The notes: a model not told the origin generated them from the letters alone. DNA of 64,000 nucleotides from Alphaproteobacteria bacterium (GCA_030433005.1 JAUILQ010000013.1:1-64000), one strand, 5' to 3'; positions 1 through 10,631 are shown, counted from the first letter of the stretch. Program-made: numbers and translations.

Positions 1-402
1 GTTGACCACCGACAGGCCGACGCCGTGCAGACCGCCCGAGGTGGCGTAGGCCTTCTGGCTGAACTTGGCGCCGGAATGCAGCGTCGTCAGAATGACTTCC
101 AGGGCGGACTTGTCACGGTACTTCGGGTGCGGGTCGATCGGGATGCCGCGGCCGTTGTCGCGCACCGTGATGCGGTTGCCGGCCTCGAGCTGCAGCTCGA
201 TGCGGCTGGCGTGGCCGGCGACGGCCTCGTCCATGGCGTTGTCGAGCAGCTCGGCGACCAGGTGATGCAGGGCGCGCTCGTCGGTGCCGCCGATGTACAT
301 GCCCGGGCGCCGGCGCACCGGCTCGAGCCCCTCCAGGACCTCGATGTCCTTGGCGGAGTAGCTGTCGTCTGTCGTCGCGAGATTCTGGAAGAGATCGGCC
401 AT
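1..402 (-). CDS. parE: DNA topoisomerase IV subunit B (ParE), N-terminal part
   Basis: This is the first 134 codons of a type II topoisomerase B subunit; the rest lies left of the window. The ATG is at 402-400. The visible part is the start of the GHKL ATPase domain: [10 protein letters not shown] near residue 33, the ATP/Mg-binding [10 protein letters not shown], the DNGRGIP motif, and GGLHGVG at the ATP lid. ParE works with ParC to decatenate and relax DNA. GyrB shares these motifs; I prefer ParE because the protein starts MADLFQ and goes straight into [12 protein letters not shown], as alphaproteobacterial ParE does. It is divergent from the thioesterase gene, with only about 60 bp between them. 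Confidence 0.85.
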   Translation of the reverse strand, partial: MADLFQNLATTDDSYSAKDIEVLEGLEPVRRRPGMYIGGTDERALHHLVAELLDNAMDEAVAGHASRIELQLEAGNRITVRDNGRGIPIDPHPKYRDKSALEVILTTLHSGAKFSQKAYATSGGLHGVGLSVVN

Positions 403-464
403 GGCCCGCAGTATAAGAAGTCGGCTTCGCTCAGCAAGCAGATGCTGTGGACAAGAGGGAGATC

Positions 465-887
465 ATGACAAGATCTAGTGGAAAGGGCGAGGGAGACGGT
501 GCTGACGGAGAGGCCGGACCGCCGGCCCAGGAGCCGGCGCTGCGGACCCTGGCGATGCCCGGCGACGCCAACCCCAACGGCGACATCTTCGGCGGCTGGG
601 TGCTGGCCCAGATGGACCTGGCCGGCGCCGTGCCCGCCTATGCCGCGGCCAAGGGCCGCGTCGCCACCGTCGCCGTCGACGCCCTGCGCTTCCACAAGCC
701 CGTCATGATCGGCGACCTGGTCTCCTGCTACGCCACCGTCGAGCGTCTCGGCAAGACCTCGATTTCGGTGCGCATCCAGACCTGGGTCCGCCGGCGCTTC
801 GACGACAGCGAGGTCAAGGTCACCGAAGGCACCTTCGTCTACGTGGCGATCGACGAGTCCGGCCAGCCCCGGCCGGTGCCGCGCTAG
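465..887 (+). CDS. Acyl-CoA thioesterase, YciA-like hot-dog fold
   Basis: A 140-residue hot-dog thioesterase expected to hydrolyse acyl-CoA to free acid and CoA in the cytoplasm. The YciA/BFIT-type signature is present: PGDANPNGDIFGGWVLAQMD, where the asparagine and aspartate lie in the usual catalytic loop, followed by VAVDALRFHKPV and GDLVSCYA. I chose the ATG at 465 because an AGAGGGAG ribosome-binding site lies just upstream; an in-frame GTG at 447 has none. The chain-length preference cannot be read from the sequence. The gene stands alone, divergent from parE. Confidence 0.85.
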   Translation: MTRSSGKGEGDGADGEAGPPAQEPALRTLAMPGDANPNGDIFGGWVLAQMDLAGAVPAYAAAKGRVATVAVDALRFHKPVMIGDLVSCYATVERLGKTSISVRIQTWVRRRFDDSEVKVTEGTFVYVAIDESGQPRPVPR

Positions 888-990
888 GCCCGGCCCCCGA
901 TCTCCCCGATTTAGGGAAAATTAAGCCCGCCGCGCCGAGACTTGCGCCGTCCTTCCATCTCTTCGTCGCAGTCAGGGGCGCAGCAGACCC

Positions 991-1866
991 ATGCTTTCGA
1001 TCGGCGGCATCGCGGTTGTCTTCATCATGGTCTTCGGCGGCTACGTGATGGCCGGCGGCAAGCTCGGCATCATCATCCACGCCCTGCCGTTCGAGTTCAT
1101 GATGATCGGCGGCGCCGCCGTCGGCGCCCTGCTGATCGCCAACTCGATGGAGGTCATCAAGAAGGCCCTGGGCGGCTTCGGCAAGATGATCAAGGGCCCG
1201 AAGTGGGGCCGCGACGACTACCGCGACCTGCTGTGCCTGATGTACATGCTGACCAAGGTCATGAAGACCAAGGGCGTGGTCGGCCTCGAGCCGCACATCG
1301 AGAAGCCCGGCGAGAGCAAGATCTTCCAGCAGTTCCCGAAGATCGCCGGCGACCACCACGTCACCGACCTGATCTGCGACACGCTGCGCATGGTGACCAT
1401 GAATCTCGACGACCCGCACCAGGTCGAGGACTACATGGAACGCCAGCTCGAGAAGCACCACGCGGAATCGATGAAGTCGGCCGATGCCCTGCAGACCATG
1501 GCCGACGGCCTGCCGGCGCTGGGCATCGTCGCGGCGGTGCTCGGTGTCATCAAGACCATGGCGTCGATCGACCAGCCGGTCGAGATTCTCGGCAAGATGA
1601 TCGGCGGCGCGCTGGTCGGTACCTTCCTGGGCGTGTTCCTGAGCTACGGCATCGTCGGCCCGGTCGCCAGCCGGCTGAAGCAGATCCTCGACGAGGAAGC
1701 GCAGTTCTACGCGATCGTGCGCGACACCATCACGGCCAACCTCCACGGCCATGCCGCCCAGGTCTCCGTCGAGATCGGCCGCGGCAACGTGCCGAGCCGT
1801 CTGCAGCCGAGCTTCTACGACCTGGAAGAGGCGATCAACGGCGTGCCGGCGGAGGCCATGGCCTGA
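991..1866 (+). CDS. motA: Flagellar motor stator protein MotA
   Basis: A 291-residue membrane protein, the usual MotA length. Residues 1-50 hold two hydrophobic segments (beginning MLSIGGIAVVFIMVFGGYVM). A long cytoplasmic loop follows, containing RDDYRDLLCLMYML and the MERQLEKHH region. Two further membrane segments lie around residues 170-225, with GLPALGIVAAVLGVIKTM carrying the conserved proline and glycines of the ion channel. MotA and MotB form the stator that couples ion flow to flagellar rotation. No motB or other flagellar gene is in the window; motA and motB are separated in several alphaproteobacteria. A 103-bp gap separates it from the thioesterase gene. Confidence 0.93.
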   Translation: MLSIGGIAVVFIMVFGGYVMAGGKLGIIIHALPFEFMMIGGAAVGALLIANSMEVIKKALGGFGKMIKGPKWGRDDYRDLLCLMYMLTKVMKTKGVVGLEPHIEKPGESKIFQQFPKIAGDHHVTDLICDTLRMVTMNLDDPHQVEDYMERQLEKHHAESMKSADALQTMADGLPALGIVAAVLGVIKTMASIDQPVEILGKMIGGALVGTFLGVFLSYGIVGPVASRLKQILDEEAQFYAIVRDTITANLHGHAAQVSVEIGRGNVPSRLQPSFYDLEEAINGVPAEAMA

Positions 1867-1979
1867 TCCCGGCCGCGACGCCGGAGTGCGACCGCAGCAC
1901 CTCCTGGAAACGGGCGAACTCGCCTGAGGCGCGCATCTTGGCGCTTGCCAGTCCCGACCCCCGAATGCAGCATACCACC

Positions 1980-2378
1980 ATGCGTAAGGCTGTACGTGTC
2001 TCGGCGGTCCTGCTCGCCGCGTGTCTTTCCGGCGTCTGGCCCGCGGCGACCGCGGGCGCCGGGGAGGCCGACGTCGTGGCGGCCGAGGCGGAGCGCGAGC
2101 CCGGTGGAACCTGGCGCTTCACCGTGACGCTGCGCCACGACGACGAGGGCTGGGACCACTACGCCGACGCCTGGCAGGTGCTGGCACCGGACGGCGGCGT
2201 TCTCGCGACCCGCGAACTGCTGCATCCGCACGTCGAGGAGCAGCCCTTCACGCGCAGCCTGGGCGGCGTCCGCCTGCCCGAGGGGCTGGACCGGGTGACG
2301 CTGCGCGGCCGCGACAGCCGCCACGGCACCGGCGGGGCGGAGATCGAACTGGAGCTGCCGGAGGCCTCCGGTTCGTGA
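1980..2378 (+). CDS. Small exported protein of unknown function
   Basis: A 132-residue protein with an N-terminal signal sequence (positively charged MRKAVRV, then a hydrophobic core). LLAAC at residues 11-15 resembles a lipobox, so it may be a lipoprotein; cleavage after ATAGA by signal peptidase I is equally possible. The mature part has a conserved-looking block with WRFTVTLRHDDEGWDHYAD and LHPHVEEQPFTRSL, a pattern I associate with uncharacterised alphaproteobacterial periplasmic proteins. I know of no assigned function. Its stop overlaps the GTG start of the next gene, so the two are probably translationally coupled. An in-frame ATG at 1965 is an alternative start. Confidence 0.7.
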   Translation: MRKAVRVSAVLLAACLSGVWPAATAGAGEADVVAAEAEREPGGTWRFTVTLRHDDEGWDHYADAWQVLAPDGGVLATRELLHPHVEEQPFTRSLGGVRLPEGLDRVTLRGRDSRHGTGGAEIELELPEASGS

Positions 2379-2881
2379 GGGTCGAGGCCGGGCGTATCGA
2401 GCGGGGCACCTTCGTCAGCGACCGGCTGCGCGAGCTCTACGACTACTGGGCGGCGCGCTGCGCGGCCGGCCGGCCGATGCCGCGCGCCGCGCTCGACCCT
2501 GTCGACCTGGCGCCGCTGCTGCCCAACCTGATGATGCTCGAGGTGCCGGCCGACGGCGGCGAGCTGCGCTTCCGCCTCGCCGGCGACGAGATCGAGGACC
2601 GCTACGGCCGCTCGCTGCGCGGCCGCCGGCTCTCGGAGACCTTCCAGATGGTGCGCCGGCGCGACACCTCGCACCAGTGGACCGAGATCGTCGCCGACGG
2701 CCGGCCCAAGTACCGGCGCGGCCCGATGGCCTTTCCCGGCGACCGCGTGTTCGAGGCCGAGCGCCTGCTGCTGCCGCTGTCCGACGAGGCGCGCCCGGTC
2801 AGCCACATCCTGGGGGCGGTCTATTACCTGCCGCTGCCGGCCAGCGCCTTCGAGGCGACCGCGGTCAGCGGGTCCCTCTGA
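2375..2881 (+). CDS. PAS_5-type (PAS-like) domain protein
   Basis: A 168-residue cytoplasmic protein made almost entirely of one alphaproteobacterial PAS_5-like domain. The family pattern is visible as LYDYWAARCAAGRPMPRAALDP near the N-terminus, followed by LLPNLMMLEV, LRFRLAGDEIEDRYGRSLRGR and a C-terminal RLLLPLSDEARPVSHILGA. Such proteins carry no enzymatic output domain, and the ligand is unknown. The GTG start at 2375 overlaps the upstream TGA, which suggests translational coupling to the exported protein. A bidirectional terminator-like hairpin follows before glnA. Confidence 0.75.
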   Translation: MRVEAGRIERGTFVSDRLRELYDYWAARCAAGRPMPRAALDPVDLAPLLPNLMMLEVPADGGELRFRLAGDEIEDRYGRSLRGRRLSETFQMVRRRDTSHQWTEIVADGRPKYRRGPMAFPGDRVFEAERLLLPLSDEARPVSHILGAVYYLPLPASAFEATAVSGSL

Positions 2882-2920
2882 GGCCAGGCGGACCAGGCGG
2901 ACGGGAGGCCGAAGCGCAAC

Positions 2921-2942
2921 GGGCCGCCCCGAGGGGCGGCCC
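2921..2942. terminator. Bidirectional terminator hairpin between the PAS gene and glnA
   Basis: Perfect 10-bp inverted repeat (GGGCCGCCCC and GGGGCGGCCC) around a 2-nt centre, in the convergent gap between the PAS_5 gene and glnA. Neither flank has a long T-run (GTCGTCCTT follows on the plus strand), so efficiency is uncertain. Confidence 0.6.
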
Positions 2943-2987
2943 GTCGTCCTTGGTCGCCGGCGGTCGCGGGGACCGCCGGCAGGCCGG

Positions 2988-4397
2988 TCAGCTCGAGTAG
3001 TACATCTTGAACTCGATCGGGTGGGGCGCCTGCTCGAAGGCGTAGATCTCCTCCCACTTGAGGTCCATGTAGCCCTCGATCTGGTCCTTGTCGAAGACGT
3101 CGCCGGCCAGCAGGAACTCGTGGTCCTCCTCGAGCGCCTTCATGGCCTCGCGCAGCGAGCCGCAGACCGTCGGGACGTCGGCCAGCTCCTCGGGCGGCAG
3201 GTCGTAGAGGTTCTTGTCCATCGGGTCGCCCGGATGGATGCGGTTCTTGATGCCGTCGAGGCCGGCCATCAGCATCGCCGTGTAGGCGAGGTAGGGGTTG
3301 GCGACGGCGTCGGGGAAGCGGACCTCGACGCGCTTGGCCTTCGGGCCGGCGCCGAAGGGGATGCGGCAGGAGGCCGAGCGGTTGCGCGAGGAGTAGGCCA
3401 GCAGGACCGGTGCCTCGAAGCCCGGGACCAGGCGCTTGTAGCTGTTGGTCGTCGAGTTGGTGAAGGCGTTGATCGCGCGGGCGTGCTTGATGATGCCGCC
3501 GATGTAGAACAGTGCGGTCTCCGACAGGCCGGCGTAGCCGTCGCCGGCGAACAGCGGGGTCGAGCCCTTCCAGATCGACTGGTGTACGTGCATGCCCGAG
3601 CCGTTGTCGCCGTAGACCGGCTTCGGCATGAAGGTCGCGGTCTTGCCGTAGGAGTGCGCGACGTTGTGCACGACGTACTTGTAGATCTGCATGTTGTCGC
3701 CGCACTTGACCAGCTCGTCGAACTTGATGCCGAGCTCGTGCTGCGAGGGCGCCACCTCGTGGTGATGCTTCTCGACGTTGACGCCCATCTCCTTCATCAC
3801 CGAGACCATCTCGGCGCGCAGGTCGGTGCCGCTGTCGACCGGCGGGACGGGGAAGTAGCCGCCCTTCACGCCCGGACGGTGGCCGTGGTTGCCCTCGTCG
3901 ATCTCGCGGCCCGACATGTAGGGGCCTTCTTCGCTGGTGAACTTGAAGAAGGAGTGGTTCATGTCGGTGGCGAACTGCACGTCGTCGAAGACGAAGAACT
4001 CGGCCTCGGGGCCGAACACCGCCTTGTCGCCGATTCCGGCGGACGCCATGTAGCTGATCGCCTTCTTGGCGGTGCCGCGCGGATCGCGGTTGTAGGGCTG
4101 GCCGGTCGTCGGATCGTAGACGTCGCAGGTCAGGATCAGCTGGGGCTGCGCGGCGAAGGGATCCATCACGGCCGTCGACAGGTCGGGCCGCAGGCTCATG
4201 TCGGACTCGTTGATCTCCTTCCAGCCGGCGATCGAGGAGCCGTCGAACATGATGCCCTCTTCGAGCATCTCCTCATCGACGGTGTCGATGTGCTGGGCGA
4301 CGTGCTGCCACTTGCCGCGCGGGTCGGTGAAGCGGAAATCGACGTAGCTGACGTCGTTCTCCTTGATCAGGTCCAGAACTGTCTTGGCATCCGACAT
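2988..4397 (-). CDS. glnA: Glutamine synthetase, type I
   Basis: 469 residues, the standard GSI length. It condenses ammonia and glutamate to glutamine with ATP. Visible motifs are FDGSSIAGW near residue 51, the metal-binding GPEAEFFVF (129-137), [13 protein letters not shown] (211-223), [10 protein letters not shown] (265-274) and the ATP-site NRSASCRIP (339-347). NLYDLPPEE carries Tyr398, the predicted adenylylation site, so GlnE-type control is expected. It lies 131 bp downstream of glnB on the same strand and is probably co-transcribed with it. A GAGAAAGGA ribosome-binding site precedes the ATG. Confidence 0.97.
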   Translation of the reverse strand: MSDAKTVLDLIKENDVSYVDFRFTDPRGKWQHVAQHIDTVDEEMLEEGIMFDGSSIAGWKEINESDMSLRPDLSTAVMDPFAAQPQLILTCDVYDPTTGQPYNRDPRGTAKKAISYMASAGIGDKAVFGPEAEFFVFDDVQFATDMNHSFFKFTSEEGPYMSGREIDEGNHGHRPGVKGGYFPVPPVDSGTDLRAEMVSVMKEMGVNVEKHHHEVAPSQHELGIKFDELVKCGDNMQIYKYVVHNVAHSYGKTATFMPKPVYGDNGSGMHVHQSIWKGSTPLFAGDGYAGLSETALFYIGGIIKHARAINAFTNSTTNSYKRLVPGFEAPVLLAYSSRNRSASCRIPFGAGPKAKRVEVRFPDAVANPYLAYTAMLMAGLDGIKNRIHPGDPMDKNLYDLPPEELADVPTVCGSLREAMKALEEDHEFLLAGDVFDKDQIEGYMDLKWEEIYAFEQAPHPIEFKMYYSS

Positions 4398-4528
4398 AGA
4401 TGGTGCGTCCTTTCTCGTTCGCTGGCTTGCTTGCCTTCAGACCCCGCCGGCCGCCTGTGCCTCGGCGCCCGGCCAATCGCTGGTTGGATCGGGCCGCCGC
4501 GCCGCCGCGGCCGGTCCCCTGTGATGGC

Positions 4529-6317
<1,789 letters not shown>

Positions 6318-6387
6318 GGTTTCGGGGATCTCCGGTTGCAGGCCGCGGAACCCTAGGTCCGTCGCGACCGCCAGGTCCAGTGTCCTG

Positions 6388-6417
6388 CGCCGAAGTCTCG
6401 AACGCCGAAGTCTCGAA
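6388..6417. repeat. Perfect 15-bp tandem duplication upstream of tRNA-His
   Basis: Two adjacent exact copies of CGCCGAAGTCTCGAA at 6388-6402 and 6403-6417, in the gap between the divergent aminotransferase and tRNA-His genes and just upstream of the tRNA promoter. It is probably a replication-slippage duplication; no function is evident. Confidence 0.8.
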
Positions 6418-6440
6418 CCGGGACCGCGGGCGCGAGCCGC

Positions 6441-6469
6441 TTGACGGCTCCGGCCGGCCGGAGTAGACA
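6441..6469 (+). promoter_or_regulatory. Sigma-70-type promoter for tRNA-His
   Basis: TTGACG, a 17-bp spacer and TAGACA, ending about 50 bp before the tRNA. Predicted transcription start is near 6476. Confidence 0.6.
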
Positions 6470-6519
6470 GCCGCTCCCGGTCGGACGCCCGTCTTCTGGA
6501 CGGCTGTCGTCTCGCCGAT

Positions 6520-6597
6520 GGTGGCTGTAGCTCAGTCGGTTAGAGCACCAGATTGTGGATCTGGGGGTCGTGGGTTCAAGTCCCATCAGCCACCCCA
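6520..6597 (+). tRNA. tRNA-His (GTG anticodon)
   Basis: Full cloverleaf: acceptor GTGGCTG pairs with CAGCCAC. The extra G(-1) at 6520 typical of tRNA-His faces a C discriminator. The anticodon stem is CCAGA/TCTGG with GTG at 6555-6557, the T-loop is GGTTCAAGT, and the CCA end is encoded. Confidence 0.97.
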
Positions 6598-6686
6598 CCA
6601 TCTCTCCATTCCCGCCGCTGTCCAGTATCCCGCGCCCGGGCCTTCGCGCGCCCGGCACCGCGCGCCTCGACCGCCGTCGGCTGCGC

Positions 6687-6716
6687 TTGTTCGGGGCGGG
6701 GCCGCCCGACTATCCT
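6687..6716 (+). promoter_or_regulatory. Possible sigma-70 promoter for the Sel1/SPOR gene
   Basis: TTGTTC, an 18-bp spacer and TATCCT, about 35 bp before the ATG at 6752. This is a weak consensus match. Confidence 0.35.
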
Positions 6717-6751
6717 GGCGCGGTCTGGTCACGCAGCGGCTTCGGGGAGCC

Positions 6752-8227
6752 ATGCGCCGTCTTCTGCCATTGCTGGTCTCCTTCTGCCTGCTGGCGTGTG
6801 CCGGCGCGCTGCGCGCCGAGAGCTACGAGGCGGGACTGCGCGCGCTGGATGCCGGCCGGCCCGACGACGCGCTGGCGATCTGGACGGCGCTCGCCGAGGC
6901 CGGGGACGCCTCGGCGAAGTACGGACTCGGCCGGCTTTACGAGGTCGGCGGCGACGGCTTCGCGCCCGACAAGGCCAAGGCCGCGCGCTGGTACCGCCAG
7001 GCTGCCGAGGCCGGCGTGGTCGCGGCCCAGAACAACCTGGCCCGGCTCTACGCGCGCGGCGACGGCATCGAGCGCGACCTGGCGATGGCCGCCGGCCTGT
7101 GGGAGCAGGCGGCGGTGCGCGGCCACCCGACGGCCCAGTACAATCTCGGCCTGCTGCTGCTGCGCGGCGAGGGTGTCGAGCAGGACGAGTCGCGGGGCGC
7201 GGTCTGGGTCGCCAAGGCGGCCGAGTCGGGCGTCCCGGCCGCGCAGTTCGTGCTCGGCGACCTGAAGCGCTACGGCATCGGCCTGGCTCAGGATCCGGAC
7301 GCCGCGCTCGACTGGTACCGGCGCGCGGCCGACGCCGGCTACCAGCCCGCCAGAGACGAGCTGGCGCGCCTGGAAAGCGGCGGGTCGGAGCTCGCCGCCG
7401 CGCCGTCCCCGAAGACCGAGGTGCCGGATACGAAGCCCGGCCCGCCCTCCGGCTCGCCCTCCGGTGTACCGTCCGGAGAGGCCCCCGGGAGTGTCGTCGA
7501 GAGCGCCCCGGATGCGGAGCCGCGGACGCCCGCGCCGCCGCCGGATCGTCCACTGTCGCGTTCCGGGAAGACGCCGCTCGCGGTCTCGACCGCTTCCGGT
7601 GCCGGCACGCGGGCGGCCCCGGCGGGGGCGGAGCCGCCGCCGCGGCCCTCGCCGCCCTCGCCGCAGCTCGGCCTGGCCCGTGCCGCGGCGGACCCGGTCG
7701 AGGCATCGCACACGGCGGCGCCCGAAGAGACCGGGCCGGCCTCCGGTGAGAGCGTCTTCTTCCTCCGCCCGCAGCGTGGGTCCGACGCGTCGGCGCCGAG
7801 CGGCAGCGAGACCGAGGCCGTGTCCGCGGTCTCGCTGCGCCCGGCGCCGCGCAAGCCCGCGGGGCTGCCCCGTGCCGCGGTCGCCCCAGCCGCGGCCGCC
7901 GCGGGGGCCCCGGCAGCGCCGGCGGCGGGCCCGGACGGCGGCGCAGCTGTCGAGCGCCCGACACCGCCCAGCGGTCGCTTCGGGCTCTGGCTCGGCACGG
8001 CCGGCGACCGGGACGACGCCGACCGCCTGGGGCGGGCGCTGAGCGACCGGCACGGCGAGACCCTGGGCGCCGCTCCGGTGAGCCTTCGCCGGGTCGAGGT
8101 CGCCGGGCTCGGCGCGGTCTATCGGGTCTTCGCCGGCTCCTGGGACGCGCGGAGCGAGGCCGAGGCCGCCTGCGGCCGCCTGCGCGCGGCCGATCCGACG
8201 GTCTTCTGCTCGACGGTTGCCTACTGA
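6752..8227 (+). CDS. Exported Sel1-repeat protein with C-terminal SPOR domain
   Basis: 491 residues. An N-terminal signal sequence (MRRLLPLLVSFCLLACAGALRAES) is followed by about five Sel1-like repeats at residues 25-205, recognisable by A-x-Y-x-L-G-x-LY-x-x-G and A-x-x-WYR-x-A-A. The next roughly 200 residues are a Pro/Ala/Ser-rich linker, typical of a peptidoglycan-spanning segment. Residues 415-491 look like a SPOR domain, which binds denuded septal glycan (FGLWLGTAGDRDDA, then YRVFAGSWDARSEAEAAC). A periplasmic, cell-wall-associated role is likely, but the partner is unknown. LLAC in the signal could be a lipobox. The stop overlaps the next start (ATGA), so it is coupled to the NAD(P)H-hydrate repair gene. 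Confidence 0.8.
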   Translation: MRRLLPLLVSFCLLACAGALRAESYEAGLRALDAGRPDDALAIWTALAEAGDASAKYGLGRLYEVGGDGFAPDKAKAARWYRQAAEAGVVAAQNNLARLYARGDGIERDLAMAAGLWEQAAVRGHPTAQYNLGLLLLRGEGVEQDESRGAVWVAKAAESGVPAAQFVLGDLKRYGIGLAQDPDAALDWYRRAADAGYQPARDELARLESGGSELAAAPSPKTEVPDTKPGPPSGSPSGVPSGEAPGSVVESAPDAEPRTPAPPPDRPLSRSGKTPLAVSTASGAGTRAAPAGAEPPPRPSPPSPQLGLARAAADPVEASHTAAPEETGPASGESVFFLRPQRGSDASAPSGSETEAVSAVSLRPAPRKPAGLPRAAVAPAAAAAGAPAAPAAGPDGGAAVERPTPPSGRFGLWLGTAGDRDDADRLGRALSDRHGETLGAAPVSLRRVEVAGLGAVYRVFAGSWDARSEAEAACGRLRAADPTVFCSTVAY

Positions 8228-9732
8228 TGGCCGAAGCCCGGGACGCACCGCCGGTCGGCTCCGAGGCGCTGCTGCTGACGGTCGAGGAGATGGGCCGGGC
8301 CGACCGGGCGGCGGTCGCCGCCGGGGTGGCCGGCGAGGCGCTGATGGCCGAGGCGGGCAGGGCGATCGCCCAGGCGATCCGGGTGCGCTGGTCGCCGCGC
8401 CCGACGCTCGTGCTCTGCGGTCCGGGCAACAACGGCGGCGACGGCTTCGTCGTCGCGCGGCGCCTGCGCGAGGCCGGCTGGCCGGTGCGGCTGGCGCTGC
8501 TCGGCGATCGCACGCGACTGAGCGGCGATGCCGCCGCCCACGCCGCGCTCTGGGAGGGCCCGGTCGAGGCGCTCGAGCCGGCGTTGCTCGAGGGCGCCGA
8601 GCTGGTCGTCGACGCGCTGTTCGGAGCCGGCCTCTCGCGGCCCCTGGAGGGCGCGGCGGCGGCGGTCGTCGAGGCCGCCAACGCCGGGTCGGCGCCGCTG
8701 GTCGCGGTCGACGTCCCGAGCGGTCTGAGCGGCGACAGCGGCGCGCCGCTCGGCGCGCTGGCGGCCCGCGCGGCGCTGACCGTCACCTTCTTCCGCAAGA
8801 AGCCCGGCCACCTGCTGTTCCCGGGCCGAGCGCTCTGCGGCGACCTGGTGGTCGCCGACATCGGCATTCCCGAGGCGGTGCTGGCCGGGGTCGCGCCGCG
8901 CAGCTGGGAGAACGCGCCGGCGCTGTGGCGCGGCCAGCTGCCGCGGCGCCGGCACGACAGCCACAAGTACGACTACGGCCACGTCCTGGTCGCCGGCGGG
9001 CCGATGACCGGGGCCGGCCGGCTGGCCGCCGTAGCGGCGCTGCGCGCCGGCGCCGGGCTGGTCTCGGTGGCGGCGGCGGTGGCCGACCGCCTGGTCTACG
9101 CGCTGGCCTCGCCGAGCCTGATCGTGCGCGACTGCGAGGACGCGGCCGGCTGGCAAGCGCTGCTCGAGGATGGCCGGCTCAACGCCCTGCTGCTCGGGCC
9201 CGGTCTCGGCCGCAGCGAGGACTCCTGGCAGCGCGTCCTGGCCAGCCTGGGCAGCGGCCGCGCGACGCTGCTCGACGCCGACGCCATCACCCTGGGCGAG
9301 GGCCGAGCGCACCGGCTGTTCGGCGCGGTGCGCGGTCCGACCGTGCTGACGCCGCACGACGGCGAGTTCCGACGGCTGTTCCCCGACCTCGAGGGCGACC
9401 GCCTGACGCGCGCGCGCCAAGCCGCCGGGCGCTCGGGCTGCGTCGTCCTGCTCAAGGGCTCCGACAGCGTCGTCGCCGCACCGGACGGGCGCGCGGCGAT
9501 CACCGCGAACGCACCGCCGAGCCTGGCCACCGCCGGCAGCGGCGACGTGCTCTCCGGTCTGGTCGCCGGGCTGCTCGCCCAGGGCCTGCCGGCCTTCGAG
9601 GCGGCCGCCCTGGCGGCCTGGCTGCACGGCGAGGCGGCGACGCTCGCCGGGCCGGGCCTGATCTCCGAGGACCTGCCCGCGGCGGCCGCTCGCGCTCTCG
9701 GCCAAGTCCTTTCAACGGCGCGATTTTCTTAA
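8227..9732 (+). CDS. nnrD: Bifunctional NAD(P)H-hydrate repair enzyme (epimerase plus dehydratase)
   Basis: A 501-residue fusion of two metabolite-repair activities. Residues 1-215 are the YjeF_N epimerase, with CGPGNNGGDGFVVARRL and AVDVPSGLSGDSG. Residues 225-495 are the ribokinase-like ADP/ATP-dependent dehydratase, with LVAGGPMTGAGRLAA, the LLGPGLGR loop and the terminal TAGSGDVLSGLVAGLLAQG. It restores NAD(P)H from its spontaneously hydrated R and S forms. The fused arrangement is the usual bacterial one. It overlaps the SPOR-protein stop by ATGA. Confidence 0.95.
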   Translation: MAEARDAPPVGSEALLLTVEEMGRADRAAVAAGVAGEALMAEAGRAIAQAIRVRWSPRPTLVLCGPGNNGGDGFVVARRLREAGWPVRLALLGDRTRLSGDAAAHAALWEGPVEALEPALLEGAELVVDALFGAGLSRPLEGAAAAVVEAANAGSAPLVAVDVPSGLSGDSGAPLGALAARAALTVTFFRKKPGHLLFPGRALCGDLVVADIGIPEAVLAGVAPRSWENAPALWRGQLPRRRHDSHKYDYGHVLVAGGPMTGAGRLAAVAALRAGAGLVSVAAAVADRLVYALASPSLIVRDCEDAAGWQALLEDGRLNALLLGPGLGRSEDSWQRVLASLGSGRATLLDADAITLGEGRAHRLFGAVRGPTVLTPHDGEFRRLFPDLEGDRLTRARQAAGRSGCVVLLKGSDSVVAAPDGRAAITANAPPSLATAGSGDVLSGLVAGLLAQGLPAFEAAALAAWLHGEAATLAGPGLISEDLPAAAARALGQVLSTARFS

Positions 9733-9817
9733 CCAAAACGCAAGAGTTGCAAGCGCAGTCTGATATCACGCCGCGAGATCCAGGCGGCGCGACACTGCGT
9801 TATGAGGAGTGTGAGTC

Positions 9818-10078
9818 GTGAGCGTCATCGACAAGCTTGCTACCTGGCACCGCCGCCGTGTCGAGGTACGCGAAGGCCTGGTCTTCCAGGCCCAGACCGG
9901 GAACGGCATGCGCGAGACCGCCCGGGTGCTCTCCGTGGCTTCGGACCCGATGGGCATCCGCCACGTCAACTACGAACTGACGATCGAGAAGAGCGAGGCC
10001 CTGCGCTACGACTACCGGCGCACGCTGAACCTCGAGAGCTTCATCGACCGCTACCAGCAGCCCGTCGGCGCCGCCTGA
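9818..10078 (+). CDS. Small protein of unknown function, paralogue A
   Basis: 86 residues, charged, with no signal or membrane segment. The start is supported by TGAGGAGTG closely upstream. The C-terminal half (ARVLSVASDPMGIRHVNYEL, then LESFIDRY) aligns with the same region of the next small gene: AEIISFYSDSNGIPHVRFEL, then FSSFRERF. The two are therefore divergent tandem paralogues. I do not recognise the family; the recurring core is hydrophobic-S-x-x-SD-x-x-GI-x-HV-x-(Y/F)EL. A GC-rich hairpin (10085-10109) follows the stop. Confidence 0.75.
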   Translation: MSVIDKLATWHRRRVEVREGLVFQAQTGNGMRETARVLSVASDPMGIRHVNYELTIEKSEALRYDYRRTLNLESFIDRYQQPVGAA

Positions 10079-10294
10079 CCCGCCTGCCGGCCCCCCTCGA
10101 GGGCCGGCACGGCGATGCGATTCACCGGATTCGTTCATAATTTGTTACAGAGTTGATTCGTCCCCTCTTTGGGCGTAATGCTTGCTCCCTCGCTTGAGGC
10201 CTGTGGGGGTGCCTTGGGGATGGTCATTACCTTGAAAAGTCGGGGGGAATCTCCCTCCGGGACGAACGTCCAGCCGCGCCGCGAGCGCAGCAAC

Positions 10295-10534
10295 ATGATC
10301 GCCCGGCGCGGCGGCAAGCTGGAGTATCTTCGAGCCGGCAACACCTTCCGCCACAAGAACGGCGGGCCGGTCGAGGAACTCGCCGAGATCATCTCCTTCT
10401 ATTCCGACAGCAACGGCATCCCGCACGTGCGGTTCGAGCTCTCGCTGCGCCGCAACGAGCTCGGCGTGCCCGGCGGTCCGCGCGTGCTCGCCTTCAGCTC
10501 CTTCCGCGAGCGCTTCAGCGAGCGGCTCCGCTGA
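10295..10534 (+). CDS. Small protein of unknown function, paralogue B
   Basis: 79 residues from the ATG at 10295. The frame is open upstream, with other candidate starts at 10178 and 10220. I prefer 10295 because similarity to paralogue A (9818-10078) begins there and the upstream codons look less coding-like; the ribosome-binding site is poor, so the start is uncertain. The shared core is EIISFYSDSNGIPHVRFEL. The middle differs, with an insertion-like RNELGVPGGPR where paralogue A has EKSEALRYDYR. It is predicted cytoplasmic and basic. A strong hairpin follows. Confidence 0.65.
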   Translation: MIARRGGKLEYLRAGNTFRHKNGGPVEELAEIISFYSDSNGIPHVRFELSLRRNELGVPGGPRVLAFSSFRERFSERLR

Positions 10535-10549
10535 CGTCCGGCTGAGCCT

Positions 10550-10604
10550 GCCGGCCCGCCCGCTGCAGGGCTGGCCTGCAGCGCCCGGCCGGCAGCGGGC
10601 TTTG
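10550..10604 (+). terminator. Terminator-like hairpin after paralogue B
   Basis: CTGCCGGCC (10550-10558) pairs with GGCCGGCAG (10587-10595), enclosing a second GCTGCAGG/CCTGCAGC hairpin. A short GGGCTTTG tail follows, which overlaps the next promoter. Confidence 0.5.
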
Positions 10605-10631
10605 CGTGAGGCTCCCGCCGCCCTCTATAAG
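10602..10631 (+). promoter_or_regulatory. Possible sigma-70 promoter for the E1-like gene
   Basis: TTGCGT, an 18-bp spacer and TATAAG, about 37 bp before the ATG at 10669. Confidence 0.4.

Noticed and set aside
820-1752. Long minus-strand reading frame opposite motA
   Set aside because: It mirrors the codon pattern of motA, gives Arg/His/Asp-rich sequence with no family signature, and has no ribosome-binding site.
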